Position numbers and translations under genes: made by a program. Positions 5,020 through 5,038 of a stretch of 5,038 bases of DNA are shown piece by piece. The stretch's first letter is position 1, and each line of letters opens with the position of its first letter. Source of the stretch: SIG710 sp045604985 (GTDB lineage Bacteria; Bacillota; Clostridia; Oscillospirales; CAG-272); NCBI GenBank assembly GCA_045604985.1, contig JAZUPD010000074.1:1-5038 (forward strand). The letters are read 5' to 3'. The notes beneath the pieces are model-generated. The model was not told where the DNA came from, ran no database searches, and was given only the letters and a program-made list of their open reading frames with translations.

Positions 5020-5038
5020 AAGTCCGAGGCCAAGCGGT
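5020..5038 (+). repeat. Right arm of a window-end inverted repeat
   Basis: AAGTCCGAGGCCAAGCGGT is the inverted partner of 55-73 and follows directly on the CTTTTTCAAAAAG palindrome and the 35-bp repeats. The match runs to the last base of the window, so its true length is unknown. Confidence 0.7.

Overview
The window looks like chromosomal DNA of an uncultured anaerobic Firmicute, probably a gut-type Clostridia (Oscillospirales/Ruminococcaceae-like). The grounds are moderate-to-low GC, strong GGAGG-type ribosome binding sites, near-consensus sigma-A promoters, a flavodiiron protein for oxygen defence, SLH-type surface repeats, and vitamin uptake by an ECF transporter component. The lineage is inferred from gene style, not from a marker gene.

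Layout, left to right. (1) A minus-strand flavodiiron (FprA-type) gene reads from 666 towards the left edge. It loses family resemblance at about base 73, exactly where a 19-nt block begins that recurs inverted (18/19 identical) at the right end of the window. (2) Divergent from it is a 143-aa protein with the C-terminal pattern of the Cu/Zn superoxide dismutase fold, but without the usual copper-binding histidines. A PerR-box-like sequence overlaps its -10 region. (3) A perfect-consensus promoter drives a THUMP-domain rRNA methyltransferase of the RlmL/YpsC type, whose start belongs at 1332. A 17-bp perfect hairpin terminator follows and lies between convergent genes. (4) On the minus strand is a secreted protein with degenerate SLH repeats and a Thr-rich tail. 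(5) Back-to-back promoters separate it from a plus-strand transcription unit: consensus promoter, cobalamin riboswitch, DUF4430 (transcobalamin-C-like) lipoprotein, ECF transporter S component of CbrT type, then a terminator. (6) The right edge holds three head-to-tail copies of a 35-bp repeat, fused to the palindrome and inverted block at the window end.

Two themes stand out. The divergent pair at the left fits oxygen and peroxide stress defence. The riboswitch unit is best read as a vitamin B12 uptake operon in which a membrane-tethered, transcobalamin-like lipoprotein may present the vitamin to an ECF S component. This departs from usual ECF importers, which work without a separate binding protein. 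The ECF energising module (two ATPases and the T component) is not in the window and would have to be encoded elsewhere.
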